Assembly (NCBI GenBank): GCA_937974625.1
Contig: CALJVJ010000091.1
Location: 1 to 56,319, forward strand
Source of the DNA: an uncultured Saprospiraceae bacterium
GTDB taxonomy: Bacteria > Bacteroidota > Bacteroidia > Chitinophagales > Saprospiraceae
Length of the DNA stretch: 56,319 nt
Reading direction: 5' to 3'
Part shown: positions 1 to 8,900 of the stretch, one piece after another
How positions within the stretch are numbered: the first letter of the stretch is position 1
How the letters are laid out: every line of letters begins with the position of its first letter
Notes under the pieces: generated by a model
Seen by the model: only the letters and a program-made list of their open reading frames with translations
Told to the model about the DNA's origin: nothing
The model's database searches: none
Position numbers and translations under genes: made by a program

Positions 1-749
1 AAAAAATACCCCAACGGGCAAACTTGTATTTCATAGTGTATCCACACAAAGTTTTTTAAAGTCCGTTGAGGTATCAAGATGTCCTTAAATCGGTAATTGA
101 TAGGTGATGGTATAGGGAAAGAACCATCATCCATATTAGGATGGCCTTTCTTTTGGCATCATAAAATATATGAAAGCCATGATATAGAAAACATCACAGT
201 CTTGAAAACCATGTTGTAAGTACCCACAATGTATCTGAGATTAGAAGAATATCTTTCGTTGTTGTAGAAATGTTCTTAAGGGAAAGATTGTAATATGAAT
301 AGTTTCTTAAATACAAATGCGAATTTAGAAATAAAAATGGAACTCTCCATATATTTTCAAAGAAATATTAAAAAAAATATTAATTTTTAGCTGTCACAAT
401 TAAGTTAGTAGGTCATAGTTTATAAAATAAAAAATTCATTAAAAATAGATAATCAACCTATTGTAAATCAACAAATAACAAAAGATAAGTCTTTTTATTT
501 AAAAAATAAAAAGGTGATTTTTACTTTTTTTAAAAGCTAAAATAATTCACAAAAGAGTGACATCAGTTTAGGTTTTCCAAGGTAATATCTAAAAAATACA
601 TTCTTCGCGCCTAAATACCTACATTTAAATAATGTATCTTTTAGAACGATTAAACAGTCTTAATAAAAAAGAATTGAAAAAAAATTATTTTTGTGATAGG
701 GGTGGTATAGTCTTTATATCATCCTACTAATAGAAATGGTCATAGCTGT
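1..749. other. Gene-poor AT-rich left edge
   Basis: I see no supported gene here. A short minus-strand frame opens at an ATG at position 134 and runs off the left edge (about 44 codons). It contains no motif I recognise, so it is not called. FecR genes normally follow directly on an ECF sigma factor gene, and no sigma-like reading frame is visible here. The last 60 bases before the fecR start must hold its promoter, but I cannot point to a convincing consensus. Confidence 0.4.
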
Positions 750-1766
750 ATGAAACAGGAGCAAAATTTAAATAAAATAGCCAAGTATCTTTCGGACAAT
801 AGTGATTCGCAGGAAAGGGAGGAGTTGTTTGCCTGGGTGAAAGAAAATCCAACAAACAAAGCCCTACTAGAAGAGAGTATGGAAGTCTGGGAAGTAGCTG
901 AATCTTCAGATTTGGAATTCCAACCTAATATGGACGCCGCTTGGGCTAAAATAGATAAAAGGTTAAACCAAGTCAGAGCAGTAGATAAACAAGAAGCAGT
1001 CATTAAACCAATTGGTTTCTTCAAACCTTGGATGCGAATTGCGGCAGCTATCTTATTTTTAGTTAGTATCGCTGTATGGCAATACCCTAATATCAATGGA
1101 GAGAAATTGGTAACGACAGAAACAATTGCCCAAGAAAAAACGACCATTGATTTACCAGATGGCACTAAGGTTTGGCTAAATCAAAAAAGTTCTTTGCAGT
1201 ACGAAAAGCAGTTTGATAAACGAATCGTCCGTTTAGAAGGAGAAGCATTTTTCGATGTAACTAAAATGAATGGAAAACCCTTCGAAATATACGCTGGAAA
1301 ATCTAAAACAAGAGTTTTAGGAACTTCTTTTAACATACGAGCTTATCCAAACGAAAATAAGGTAGAGATAGCTGTAGAAACAGGAAAAGTAGAATTTTCC
1401 GCAGAAAACAAACCTAGTGAAAATACTTTATTAATACCAGGTGAATTTGCTACTTACACTAAAACTACTCAAGAGGTTGACAAACAAACCTTTGAAAAAT
1501 TAAATGCGGCTGCGTGGAAAAAAGGGGCACTACGCTTCAAAAATTCTCAGCTCGATGAGGTAATTGAATCCTTAGAACGATATTATGACATCAAAATTAA
1601 GGTAAGTAATAGTAAAATTTATAATTGCATTTGGATTAATACCGATACTCACAAAAAACCTGTTTTAGAAGTTTTCTTAAAACAGATAAGTTATGTGAAT
1701 AATTTAGAACTTGAACAAGTTGAGGATAATATATTTAGCTTATCTGGGCCTGGATGTGATAAGTAG
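750..1766 (+). CDS. FecR family anti-sigma factor (orphan)
   Basis: This looks like a FecR-type transmembrane anti-sigma regulator. In the known systems it holds an ECF sigma factor at the inner membrane and releases it on a signal from a TonB-dependent receptor. A cytoplasmic N-terminal part (residues 1-90) precedes one membrane helix (about 94-113, core RIAAAILFLVSIAVW). The periplasmic FecR domain follows (about 120-225, with LPDGTKVWLNQKSSLQY and VEIAVETGKVEF). A C-terminal DUF4974-like segment begins near residue 260 (LRFKNSQLDEVIESLERYYD). The length of 338 residues is normal for Bacteroidota. The sigma gene usually found upstream is absent, and the gene downstream carries only the STN signalling domain of a receptor. 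Family assignment is firm; the partner is unknown. Confidence 0.9.
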   Translation: MKQEQNLNKIAKYLSDNSDSQEREELFAWVKENPTNKALLEESMEVWEVAESSDLEFQPNMDAAWAKIDKRLNQVRAVDKQEAVIKPIGFFKPWMRIAAAILFLVSIAVWQYPNINGEKLVTTETIAQEKTTIDLPDGTKVWLNQKSSLQYEKQFDKRIVRLEGEAFFDVTKMNGKPFEIYAGKSKTRVLGTSFNIRAYPNENKVEIAVETGKVEFSAENKPSENTLLIPGEFATYTKTTQEVDKQTFEKLNAAAWKKGALRFKNSQLDEVIESLERYYDIKIKVSNSKIYNCIWINTDTHKKPVLEVFLKQISYVNNLELEQVEDNIFSLSGPGCDK

Positions 1767-1818
1767 CAAGTAAGTACTAAATTACAAATAACTAAGACAA
1801 AACCCTAACTAAGATTCA

Positions 1819-3396
1819 ATGATAAAAATGACCCAACTGGTATTTTTATTTCTATTTCCAATGTGTTTAAACGCACAATCTGTGGACTTGAATCGCACGG
1901 TTACGCTTAAATATAATAACCAGCAATTAGGCTTTATACTTTCTGACTTAAGTAGAAAATATGGAATTCCTTTTTCTTACAGTAGCAATTTTATTCCTGT
2001 AGCTAAACGCATTACGATTAGAGAAAGAAATATCTCATTAGAAGAAGGGCTCAATAAACTTTTTGCCCCTACACAAATAATTTATACCACTATAGGAAAT
2101 AGTATTGCTTTAAAAATTGATGCTTCAAAGGAGGTTGTCCCAATAATTGAAAAACCGATTGACCGCAAACGAAAAATTGAGTCAGAAGAAATACCCTTGC
2201 TAAAAAAATCAAGTTTTCCAGTATTGGTTTGGGAACATAAAATCCCAGTGGAAGTACTAGAAAAAATGAAAAATCCACCACCCGTTCCTACAGTTTCAGA
2301 AGTTCCTGATAGAGGAGCAGGTTTTATGGAAAAGCAAATGATTCAAGTAACACTAGTTCCCCCTATAAGTACCAATGAGGAATTAGCCGAAAAATCAATC
2401 AATACCTTCTCTTTTAATATTTTATGGGGGCGAAATGGAGGTTTAAATGGTATTGAAATTGGAGGATTTGTGAATACGATTACCAACAATATGCAAGGAT
2501 TTCAATTGGCAGGAGTAGGAAATCAAGTAGAAGGAGATATGCAGGGTGGTCAATTAGCTACTATTTTTAATCACAATCAAGGCTTCACAAAAGGCGTACA
2601 AGCGAGTTTATTCAATATAGCCAATACTGGTAATGTAATTCAATTAGCGGGCATTGCCAATATTATCCAAGGAAACTTCGATGGCTTACAAGCCGCCATC
2701 GTAGGTAACTACACAAAGGATAAAGCAAACGGCATACAATCCGCAGGCCTATTTAATTATTCGGAAGGAAAAGCCAATATGCAATTTTCATTGGGCTTGA
2801 ATAAAGCAGCAGAAGTTAAAAATCTGCAAATTGGCTTAGTTAATATTGCGAAGAAGGTAAATGGTAGGCAACTCGGTTTAGTTAATATTTCAGAAACGGC
2901 AGATAAAACACCACTTGGTTTATTCAATTACGTCAAAAATGGATATAACAAGGTAGAATTGGGCGGCAATGAGGTGACTTATGGAACAATCGGCTATAAG
3001 AGCGGTACGCGAGAGTTCTATAATATTTTTCAAGTAGGAAGTCCATTTATTAAAAAGGTTTGGAGTCTAGGATATGGATTCGGAACTGCATTTAAACTAA
3101 AAGAGCAACAATATTTTCATATAGAATATGTCGCTTCCCATGTAAATGAAAACGAATTTTGGACCAAAGAATTAAATCTATTAAATCAGTTGAAATTCAA
3201 TTTTGACTGGCAATTACAAGGAAATAGTAGTTTTTTCATTGGTCCTAGCTGGAATTTATTAGCGTCTAAAAGAAAAGATGTAGAGGCTTTAGCAGTTGTT
3301 GGTTCTGATTTGCCACATTATACCATTTTAGATAAAACGTTTGGAAATACAAATTGGAAAATGTGGTTTGGGCTGAGTGGAGGGTTCAGATTTTGA
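1819..3396 (+). CDS. STN-domain protein with surface-repeat C-terminal region
   Basis: A signal peptide (LVFLFLFPMCLNAQ) leads into an STN (secretin/TonB short N-terminal) domain at about residues 24-100 (VTLKYNNQQLGFILSDLSRKY, then RNISLEEGLNKLF). A Pro-rich linker runs to about 190. From about 195 to 370 there is a run of repeats of the type GLQLGLVNIA, GIQSAGLFNYSEG and NLQIGLVNIAKK, which resembles the LA_2272 surface-antigen repeat. The tail looks like an outer-membrane beta-strand region. The gene lies 52 bases after fecR and is probably co-transcribed. STN domains contact FecR in transenvelope signalling, so this may be the signal-receiving partner without a TonB receptor barrel. ATG at 1828 is an alternative start, since ATG-ATA-AAA precedes it. 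Function is not established. Confidence 0.75.
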   Translation: MIKMTQLVFLFLFPMCLNAQSVDLNRTVTLKYNNQQLGFILSDLSRKYGIPFSYSSNFIPVAKRITIRERNISLEEGLNKLFAPTQIIYTTIGNSIALKIDASKEVVPIIEKPIDRKRKIESEEIPLLKKSSFPVLVWEHKIPVEVLEKMKNPPPVPTVSEVPDRGAGFMEKQMIQVTLVPPISTNEELAEKSINTFSFNILWGRNGGLNGIEIGGFVNTITNNMQGFQLAGVGNQVEGDMQGGQLATIFNHNQGFTKGVQASLFNIANTGNVIQLAGIANIIQGNFDGLQAAIVGNYTKDKANGIQSAGLFNYSEGKANMQFSLGLNKAAEVKNLQIGLVNIAKKVNGRQLGLVNISETADKTPLGLFNYVKNGYNKVELGGNEVTYGTIGYKSGTREFYNIFQVGSPFIKKVWSLGYGFGTAFKLKEQQYFHIEYVASHVNENEFWTKELNLLNQLKFNFDWQLQGNSSFFIGPSWNLLASKRKDVEALAVVGSDLPHYTILDKTFGNTNWKMWFGLSGGFRF

Positions 3397-3468
3397 TTTT
3401 ATTTTTAGAGGTATAAGAACCATAATTTAACACGAGATAAATTCAATATACTTTTTTAATTATTTATA

Positions 3469-3496
3469 AAAGTAAAGCCATAATGCGCTTTACTTT
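3469..3496 (+). terminator. Stem-loop after the STN-domain gene
   Basis: A perfect 10-bp inverted repeat (AAAGTAAAGC and GCTTTACTTT, 8-base loop) lies 72 bases past the stop codon at 3396. No clear T-run follows, so it may act as an RNA end or processing hairpin rather than a classical terminator. Confidence 0.4.
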
Positions 3497-3604
3497 ACAG
3501 ACAATATATTTTCAAGTTTTAAAAAATGGTTGTAAGGCAACTCCTTATTTCTAGTCAATTCACCTAGGAATAAGAGCCACCCTTATATCCAAAATCAATA
3601 ACCT

Positions 3605-3652
3605 ATTGTTGTCAGGAATCATCCGACTGTAATTTAAAGAACTGACAACAAT
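3605..3652 (+). promoter_or_regulatory. Perfect 11-bp inverted repeat before the DUF2807 gene
   Basis: ATTGTTGTCAG (3605-3615) and CTGACAACAAT (3642-3652) are exact reverse complements separated by 26 bases. The right arm ends 18 bases before the ATG at 3671. It could be a 5'-UTR hairpin that controls translation or a dimeric operator; the sequence does not decide between them. Confidence 0.45.
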
Positions 3653-3670
3653 CATTTAAAATAATTAATC

Positions 3671-4420
3671 ATGAAACAGATTTCTAAGTTTTTAATGATA
3701 GCGGCAATGCTATCTTTTGGATTAACTTCCTGCTATTTTGATTTTGACGACGACGGTCGAAGTCCTAACTTTTCAAACTGTGAAGAAGGATTCGGAAGTA
3801 CGGTTACCCAGGAATTGGATATAGATGAATTTACAGGCTTCGAATTAAATATCGATGCACAAGTTTATCTTTCTCATGGGGATGAAGTAGAAATTCTAGT
3901 AAAAGGTCAAGAAAATATTATTGAAGAGCTAGAGACTAAAGTGAGAAATGATATTTGGGAAATTGAATTTGATGACTGTGTAGAAGATAGTGATGTCTTA
4001 AGAATCTACATTACAAGCCCAAATCTAAATTTTATCGCTAATAATAGTTCCGGGAAAATTAAGAGTGATAATATTTTAAGAATGGAAGATTTAGAAATAA
4101 AGAATAATGGTTCAGGAGATATTGAATTATCTATAGAGGGCAGTATTATTGTCGCTAGAAATACAGGCTCTGGTAAATTGGAATTAGAAGGCGTTGCAGC
4201 TACTTTAGACGTTGACCTAAAAGGTTCTGGCGACTTGGAGGCTTTTGGTTTATTAGTCAAAGATGGACAAATAGAAGTCGATGGGAGTGGAGACGCACAA
4301 GTAAATGTTTCTGATTTTTTAGAGATTATGATTGAAGGAAGTGGGGATGTTTATTATAAGGGAGAACCAGATTTGAAAGTGACGACTAGAGGTTCTGGAA
4401 AAGTGTTTAATGCGAACTAA
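3671..4420 (+). CDS. DUF2807 (GIN domain) lipoprotein
   Basis: A lipoprotein signal peptide ends in the lipobox LTSC (Cys21), followed by a very acidic stretch (YFDFDDDG). The rest matches the putative autotransporter-adhesin head GIN domain, DUF2807. It is a beta-helix-like fold built from repeats such as NNGSGDIEL, NTGSGKLEL, LKGSGDLEAF, VDGSGDAQV and IEGSGDVYYKG (about residues 45-249). These proteins are common and poorly understood in Bacteroidota. The gene stands alone, with an inverted repeat just upstream and a strong terminator 42 bases downstream. Domain assignment is confident; role unknown. Confidence 0.85.
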   Translation: MKQISKFLMIAAMLSFGLTSCYFDFDDDGRSPNFSNCEEGFGSTVTQELDIDEFTGFELNIDAQVYLSHGDEVEILVKGQENIIEELETKVRNDIWEIEFDDCVEDSDVLRIYITSPNLNFIANNSSGKIKSDNILRMEDLEIKNNGSGDIELSIEGSIIVARNTGSGKLELEGVAATLDVDLKGSGDLEAFGLLVKDGQIEVDGSGDAQVNVSDFLEIMIEGSGDVYYKGEPDLKVTTRGSGKVFNAN

Positions 4421-4430
4421 GAAATATTCA

Positions 4431-4748
4431 CTATAAAATGTTCTGAAATGGACTTGATTGGAGCCTCGCAGTTTTGCGGGGCTTTTTAGTCTTGAATACA
4501 ACGACATGAAAGTCCCTAGTGATTAGGAAAATGTCTACGTGCGAGGCGACCTTCATCAGCATAGACTTTCGAATACTAATGCCTGCCTGATTCGGTGTGT
4601 AGCAATTTAATTCAATTGCTCTTTTCTTGAAGGAATTAAAATGAAGTCCAAGTTTTGAAGCTGCCTCGGACATAGATTGAGCATTTTTACAAATTTCGAT
4701 AAATGTTTCTTCATCTATTCTTTGCTTGATAAACCATTCTTTTGCCAT
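4431..4748 (-). pseudogene. Probable HNH endonuclease remnant, N-terminal part only
   Basis: The first 55 residues read like the DNA-binding front of phage- or intron-type HNH endonucleases: a helix-turn-helix-like segment (MSEAASKLGLHFNSFKKRA) followed by ELNCYTPNQAGI. Intact relatives continue with the Cys/His zinc and HNH nuclease region. Here the frame instead runs into low-complexity sequence and through the terminator of the neighbouring gene (4462-4488), so the catalytic part is missing. This suggests a decayed selfish nuclease next to two tRNA genes. The family call comes from recognition of the N-terminal pattern and is moderate; the ORF may not be expressed. Confidence 0.45.
4462..4488 (+). 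terminator. Rho-independent terminator of the DUF2807 gene
   Basis: An 8-bp GC-rich stem (AGCCTCGC and GCGGGGCT, 6-base loop) is followed directly by TTTTT. It lies 42 bases past the stop at 4420 and is the typical shape of an intrinsic terminator. Confidence 0.85.
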
Positions 4749-4797
4749 TTGATTTTTGCTTTAAATATAGCAAAATATTGGTAAGTATAAAAACATC

Positions 4798-4832
4798 AAA
4801 AGCCCTCATAACATTACGTTATGAAGGCTTTT
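4798..4832 (-). terminator. Terminator after tRNA-Leu
   Basis: A long inverted repeat (AAAAGCCTTCATAAC against GTTATGAGGGCTTTT on the minus strand, 5-base loop) begins immediately after the tRNA-Leu 3' end in the minus direction. Confidence 0.75.
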
Positions 4833-4833
4833 G

Positions 4834-4915
4834 TACCCGGAGCGGGAATCGAACCCGCACGTCCGAAGACACAGGATTTTAAGTCCTGCGTGTCTACCAA
4901 TTCCACCACCCGGGC
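4834..4915 (-). tRNA. tRNA-Leu (anticodon TAA)
   Basis: On the minus strand the RNA begins GCCCGGG, which pairs with the 3' acceptor strand TCCGGGT. The anticodon stem CAGGA/TCCTG closes the loop CTTAAAA, giving anticodon TAA (decodes UUA and UUG). The T arm is GCGGG-TTCGATT-CCCGC. The length of about 82 bases with a variable arm fits a class II leucine tRNA. CCA is not encoded (CAA follows). It lies about 53 bases from a tRNA-Gly in the same direction. Confidence 0.95.
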
Positions 4916-4940
4916 AGGTAGTGTGCGTTAAAATCGACAC

Positions 4941-4967
4941 AAAAAAAGCCTTCCTTTTGAAGGCTTT
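4941..4967 (-). terminator. Terminator after tRNA-Gly
   Basis: On the minus strand AAAGCCTTC and GAAGGCTTT form a stem around a short loop, followed by a run of seven T. It starts two bases past the tRNA-Gly end, so the two tRNAs are probably separate transcription units. Confidence 0.8.
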
Positions 4968-4968
4968 G

Positions 4969-5041
<73 letters not shown>

Positions 5042-5199
5042 TTAAAAAAACCGCTTTCTTTCAAAGCGATTGCAAATATAAAACTTTAATTGGTAATAAG
5101 TCAAGATTTAACCGACTTATTTTTCAATATTTTTTTAAAAGAAGAACACAAAATACTACATAAGTACCTTACGTTCAATTATTTATCTGCTTATTTTTT

Positions 5200-5547
5200 C
5201 TACAAATGTAACTTAGCTTTTCTAGCTAAAAGTAAGTCCTCTGTCTCCTCTCTTTCAGGGTCAGGAACACAACAATCTACTGGGCAAACCGCTGCACACT
5301 GAGGTTCCTCATGAAAACCTTTACACTCCGTACATTTATCAGGAGAAATATAATAAAAATCTTCTTCTACAGGTTCATTTGCGTCATCGGCATCTACGGT
5401 CTTTCCGCCTTCTAGTTCATATTCTCCAGAAACAGAAGTTCCGTCAGAAACAGCCCACTCTACGCCTCCTTCATAAATAGCGTTATTCGGACATTCTGGT
5501 TCACAAGCACCGCAATTTATGCACTCGTCAGTAATCATTATAGCCAT
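5200..5547 (-). CDS. 2x[4Fe-4S] dicluster ferredoxin
   Basis: A small soluble electron carrier. The first cluster motif is [12 protein letters not shown] (Cys9, 12, 15 and 19). The second is spread as [21 protein letters not shown], the bacterial type with an insertion in the second motif. Between them lies a longer acidic linker (about residues 28-68) typical of the Bacteroidota form. The length of 115 residues fits. ATG at residue 4 ([10 protein letters not shown]) is an equally plausible start. The gene is monocistronic; a 9-bp inverted repeat lies about 80 bases upstream. The redox partner is not indicated by its neighbours. Confidence 0.93.
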   Translation of the reverse strand: MAIMITDECINCGACEPECPNNAIYEGGVEWAVSDGTSVSGEYELEGGKTVDADDANEPVEEDFYYISPDKCTECKGFHEEPQCAAVCPVDCCVPDPEREETEDLLLARKAKLHL

Positions 5548-5626
5548 AATAATATTAGGTTTAGTCTTTTTAATAATTTATTGATAACTTAAAATAAACT
5601 GAAATTTATTTTTGGTTATCCTTCGC

Positions 5627-5651
5627 AATAGCAATTTAAACGATTGCTATT
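5627..5651 (-). promoter_or_regulatory. 9-bp inverted repeat upstream of ferredoxin
   Basis: AATAGCAAT (5627-5635) and ATTGCTATT (5643-5651) are perfect reverse complements with a 7-base spacer. The repeat lies 80-104 bases upstream of the ferredoxin start, in an otherwise AT-rich gap. It could be an operator or a short 5' hairpin. No T-run supports a terminator. Confidence 0.35.
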
Positions 5652-5749
5652 ATTCTTACAGTTTTTTTTAATAAAAAGTTTAGTAAAAAGTACTTCTTTT
5701 TAATAAAAACTAAGAAGTGTAAAATTAAATCATTCAAATTTCATATACA

Positions 5750-5857
5750 ATGGCAGGTTATTCAAAAACGCCCCTAGTAAAAAAATTAGCTTACTTAAAA
5801 TTAGTTATCAGAAAAGAACTTAGAAAATTTCTCAAAAAGAAATCCCAAGTCTTCTAG
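5750..5857 (+). CDS. Micro-ORF, 35 residues, DUF3052-like N-terminus
   Basis: An ATG-started frame of 35 codons ends at a TAG inside the stem of the following terminator. It begins MAGYSKTPLVKKL, which resembles the conserved N-terminus of DUF3052 proteins (MAGYSGTPLxKKLGIK). After that it becomes a basic, Lys/Leu-rich tail with no resemblance. It may be a remnant of a DUF3052 gene, a small basic peptide gene, or chance. It sits alone in a 390-base gap between ferredoxin and the giant gene, both of which run on the other strand. Confidence 0.35.
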   Translation: MAGYSKTPLVKKLAYLKLVIRKELRKFLKKKSQVF

Positions 5858-5873
5858 AGAAGACCTGGGAAAC
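5845..5873 (-). terminator. Terminator of the giant gene (possibly bidirectional)
   Basis: CCCAAGTCTTCT and AGAAGACCTGGG-like arms form a stem of about 12 bp around AGAG. On the minus strand it is followed by TTTCTTTTT. It lies 66 bases past the stop of the giant gene, and on the plus strand it overlaps the end of the micro-ORF. Confidence 0.7.
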
Positions 5874-5938
5874 TTTTGTGTGTAAGTAGGTGTAAATTAA
5901 GAATTGTTCTTATAAAATAATCTTTATATCTAGGAGAT

Positions 5939-8900
5939 TTAATCTAGAATAAGCATTGTTTTCGTCATTTTTCCAGCCGAAGATTCTAATTGATAATATA
6001 ATAAACCACTTGCTGGCAAATCACTTCGTTCTAAAGTAATCGTATGCGTTCCTTTGCCATAATCTCCTTTCATCGTTTTAATAACTTTTCCTGCCATATC
6101 CATTATAGTAAAAGTAGTAGCTGAAGCTTCTGATAAATAGAAACTAACTTCTGTGCTTTCGCCAAATGGATTAGGTCGATTTTGGTATAAATCAAAGGTC
6201 TTATCACTAAATTCACGCTCGTCAAAGATTAAATCTACCTCCAATACTTCGGCCTCAGTGGTATACCCTTCAGCCTCGGTAATAGAAGAATTTATAGTCA
6301 ACATTTCACTAAGCAAACCATCTTTTTGAGCAGTAAATCTTAAAGTAAAGAAAGATGCCTCTTTATCTATTTTTACATTCCCTTTTCTATTCCAGCTCGT
6401 TGTCAGCATCCCTCTCTTTGCCAAAGTGTAACCAAAATGGCTTTCTTGGACCAAACCATCTTCCCAGTTTTCAAAAGACAATCCATCATACGCTAAGGTA
6501 AATTGATAGCCATCTATTTTAGTAGGATTAGTCAATTTAAAATCCACTAAGTATGATTGTCCCATTTGTACCTCTTGGTCTTGTACATGAAAGTCAATTG
6601 TCCCGTTAAAGCTTCTTTCCTCGCTTACTAATAAAGTATTAGGCTTCGCATTTCCATTCACATCTCCAACTTTCACCGCCATAAAATCAAGCGCAATATT
6701 TTCGTCAATCGCCGTAACGTTATGTTCCTGCTGATAACCATTTATCAAAGGATTTGGTGCATCCATAGGGTAAGCCATATTCACAAATTTCCAACTTTCA
6801 TTATTTGGGAAACTAGTAATAATATTCAAAATCAATTGTCGAGTTATCACCATATCAAAAGCAGTAACTGACCCTGATTGGTTGACATCCGCAGCAATGT
6901 AGTTGTAAGGAGAATCAAAAGTTTGCAGGCCTAAAATATGCTTCTGAATCAATACCAAATCAAAGGTAGATACCCCATTTAATGGATGTATATCTTTCTT
7001 TGGTCTAATAGTATAATCAGCACCTTGTTCTACAAAATATTCAAAAGAACCACTGTCATCAGTAGTAATCATAGCAGGCATTTCTCCTGTTCCTTTCATG
7101 AAAATTTCCACTTCTTCGACCATATCTCCAGTAGTTGTTTGAATACGACCAGCTATCATTGGTCTAGGCTCCCCACAATACTTTGCATTATCCGTAATAT
7201 TAATAGTAGCACTACAAAAACTATATAATTCAGCTTCATCAATTACGTATAAGTTAGCCGATGTCTGCCCCAAATACGCACACCCCAAGCTTATCGAAGT
7301 AGGTAAAACTAAAACCTCTGCAAGATTAGTTGGAGCAGCAGTTCCAAGTGCAGCATGCCAGATTCTTAAATCCAAATCACTGGTCCTCGTACAGTTATCA
7401 TAACTATAAGCATTGATATCGCTAGCAGTTAAGTCTACTGTTCCAGCAGTATTTAAATTAAGTTGGGTATTTTCGCAAAGAGCTGATGGTCTTCGACAAT
7501 CTCTGAAGGTAAAGGACCTTTCATTAGCTCCAACATTCCCACAATTATCTGAGGCCGTAAATCGTATTCTATAGGTTCTATTTGGTTGAACGACATAATA
7601 AAATTCGCTTCCTACTCCAGAAGTAAGTCTAACACTTCCTTCAAAAATTTCGTAATTAAAATCTAAATCACTGCTAAGTGTACAGTCCATACCCGCCGCA
7701 GAAAATAAGCGTAAGGTATCACATTCATAAGGTGCAGCTCCAGGAGTTACATCTGCTTCTCCAAATGGGGCTACATCAGGAACACCAACAATACAAGTAT
7801 CAACATCAGCAATCGTAATAATTGGCGCTTCACTATCCATAACGATAATTACTTGGGTATAAGTAAAATATCCTTTATCAGCTAAGGTAGTTCCAAAGAC
7901 ATTTCCATCAGAAGTGAAAGTTCTCCTAGAATTAGCCGTTACTTTACCGTCAATCTGGTCTCTAGGCAACTCAAATGGATTCTGTACATCCGAATGCTGA
8001 CAACCGTTAATCACTAACCACTCCCGCAGTACTTTGAAACAAGAACCATCCTCCGTTTCAAAAATCTGGTCTTTCACCTCCCAACCAATTTGGTCACAAG
8101 TTCCTCTATTAATCGCCAATACCATTTCTGGAATATTCCCGACATCAGTTGTACCACATTGCAATACCGTATCCGCAGGGAAAGTTATAGACCACCCTGG
8201 ACGATAATCAACCGTAATATTTTGATAGTACCAAGGGTAGAGAGAACTGTCAACAGACCTAGTTCTAAATCTTCTTTTCATAACTTGCACACCACAAGCC
8301 TCTTTCAATAATTGATATTCTTGTTCAATACTAGCATTAATACATACAGCGTTTGTAATATCACATGCTGGATTACCAAATTGATTATTAATTACTGTCG
8401 CTAAGGGTTCTTCAATTGGTTGCCATTCAGCTTCATCAAATACTCGGTTTCCATTAGCATCCGTAGATTCCCCTAAATAAGTCACTTCAAAATCATCACA
8501 AAAACCATTGGCATCAGGTAAATCTCTACAAACAGATTGCGGTTGATTTTCTGGCGTAATTGTCAACCAACATTTATTATGATTACCGCTTTTATCAATT
8601 ACTAATAATTGCACTTTTATAGTTGAATTCATATCACAACAGCCAATTTCAATAGCTGAAGACCATCCATTTGCTCCCAAGTCCGACCCAAAGGTAGCAG
8701 CAACAAAATCATTGATTTTTTCTGGATATTCCGTAGAGCTACCGCAAAGCGTTCTTCTAATCAAAATGGTATCAATACCACAAGCATCAAACGAACCATC
8801 ACTAATATCTTCGGCTGCTATGGTCAAATCACCATAAGCCAAACTAACGATTAATTCATCTGAACAAATAGCCGTTGGAATCGTCTGGTCTGCTATATTA

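Noticed and set aside
1-134. Minus-strand frame running off the left edge
   Set aside because: Only 44 codons visible and no recognisable motif; cannot be supported as a gene.
4006-4260. 84-residue minus-strand ORF
   Set aside because: Antisense shadow of the repetitive DUF2807 gene.
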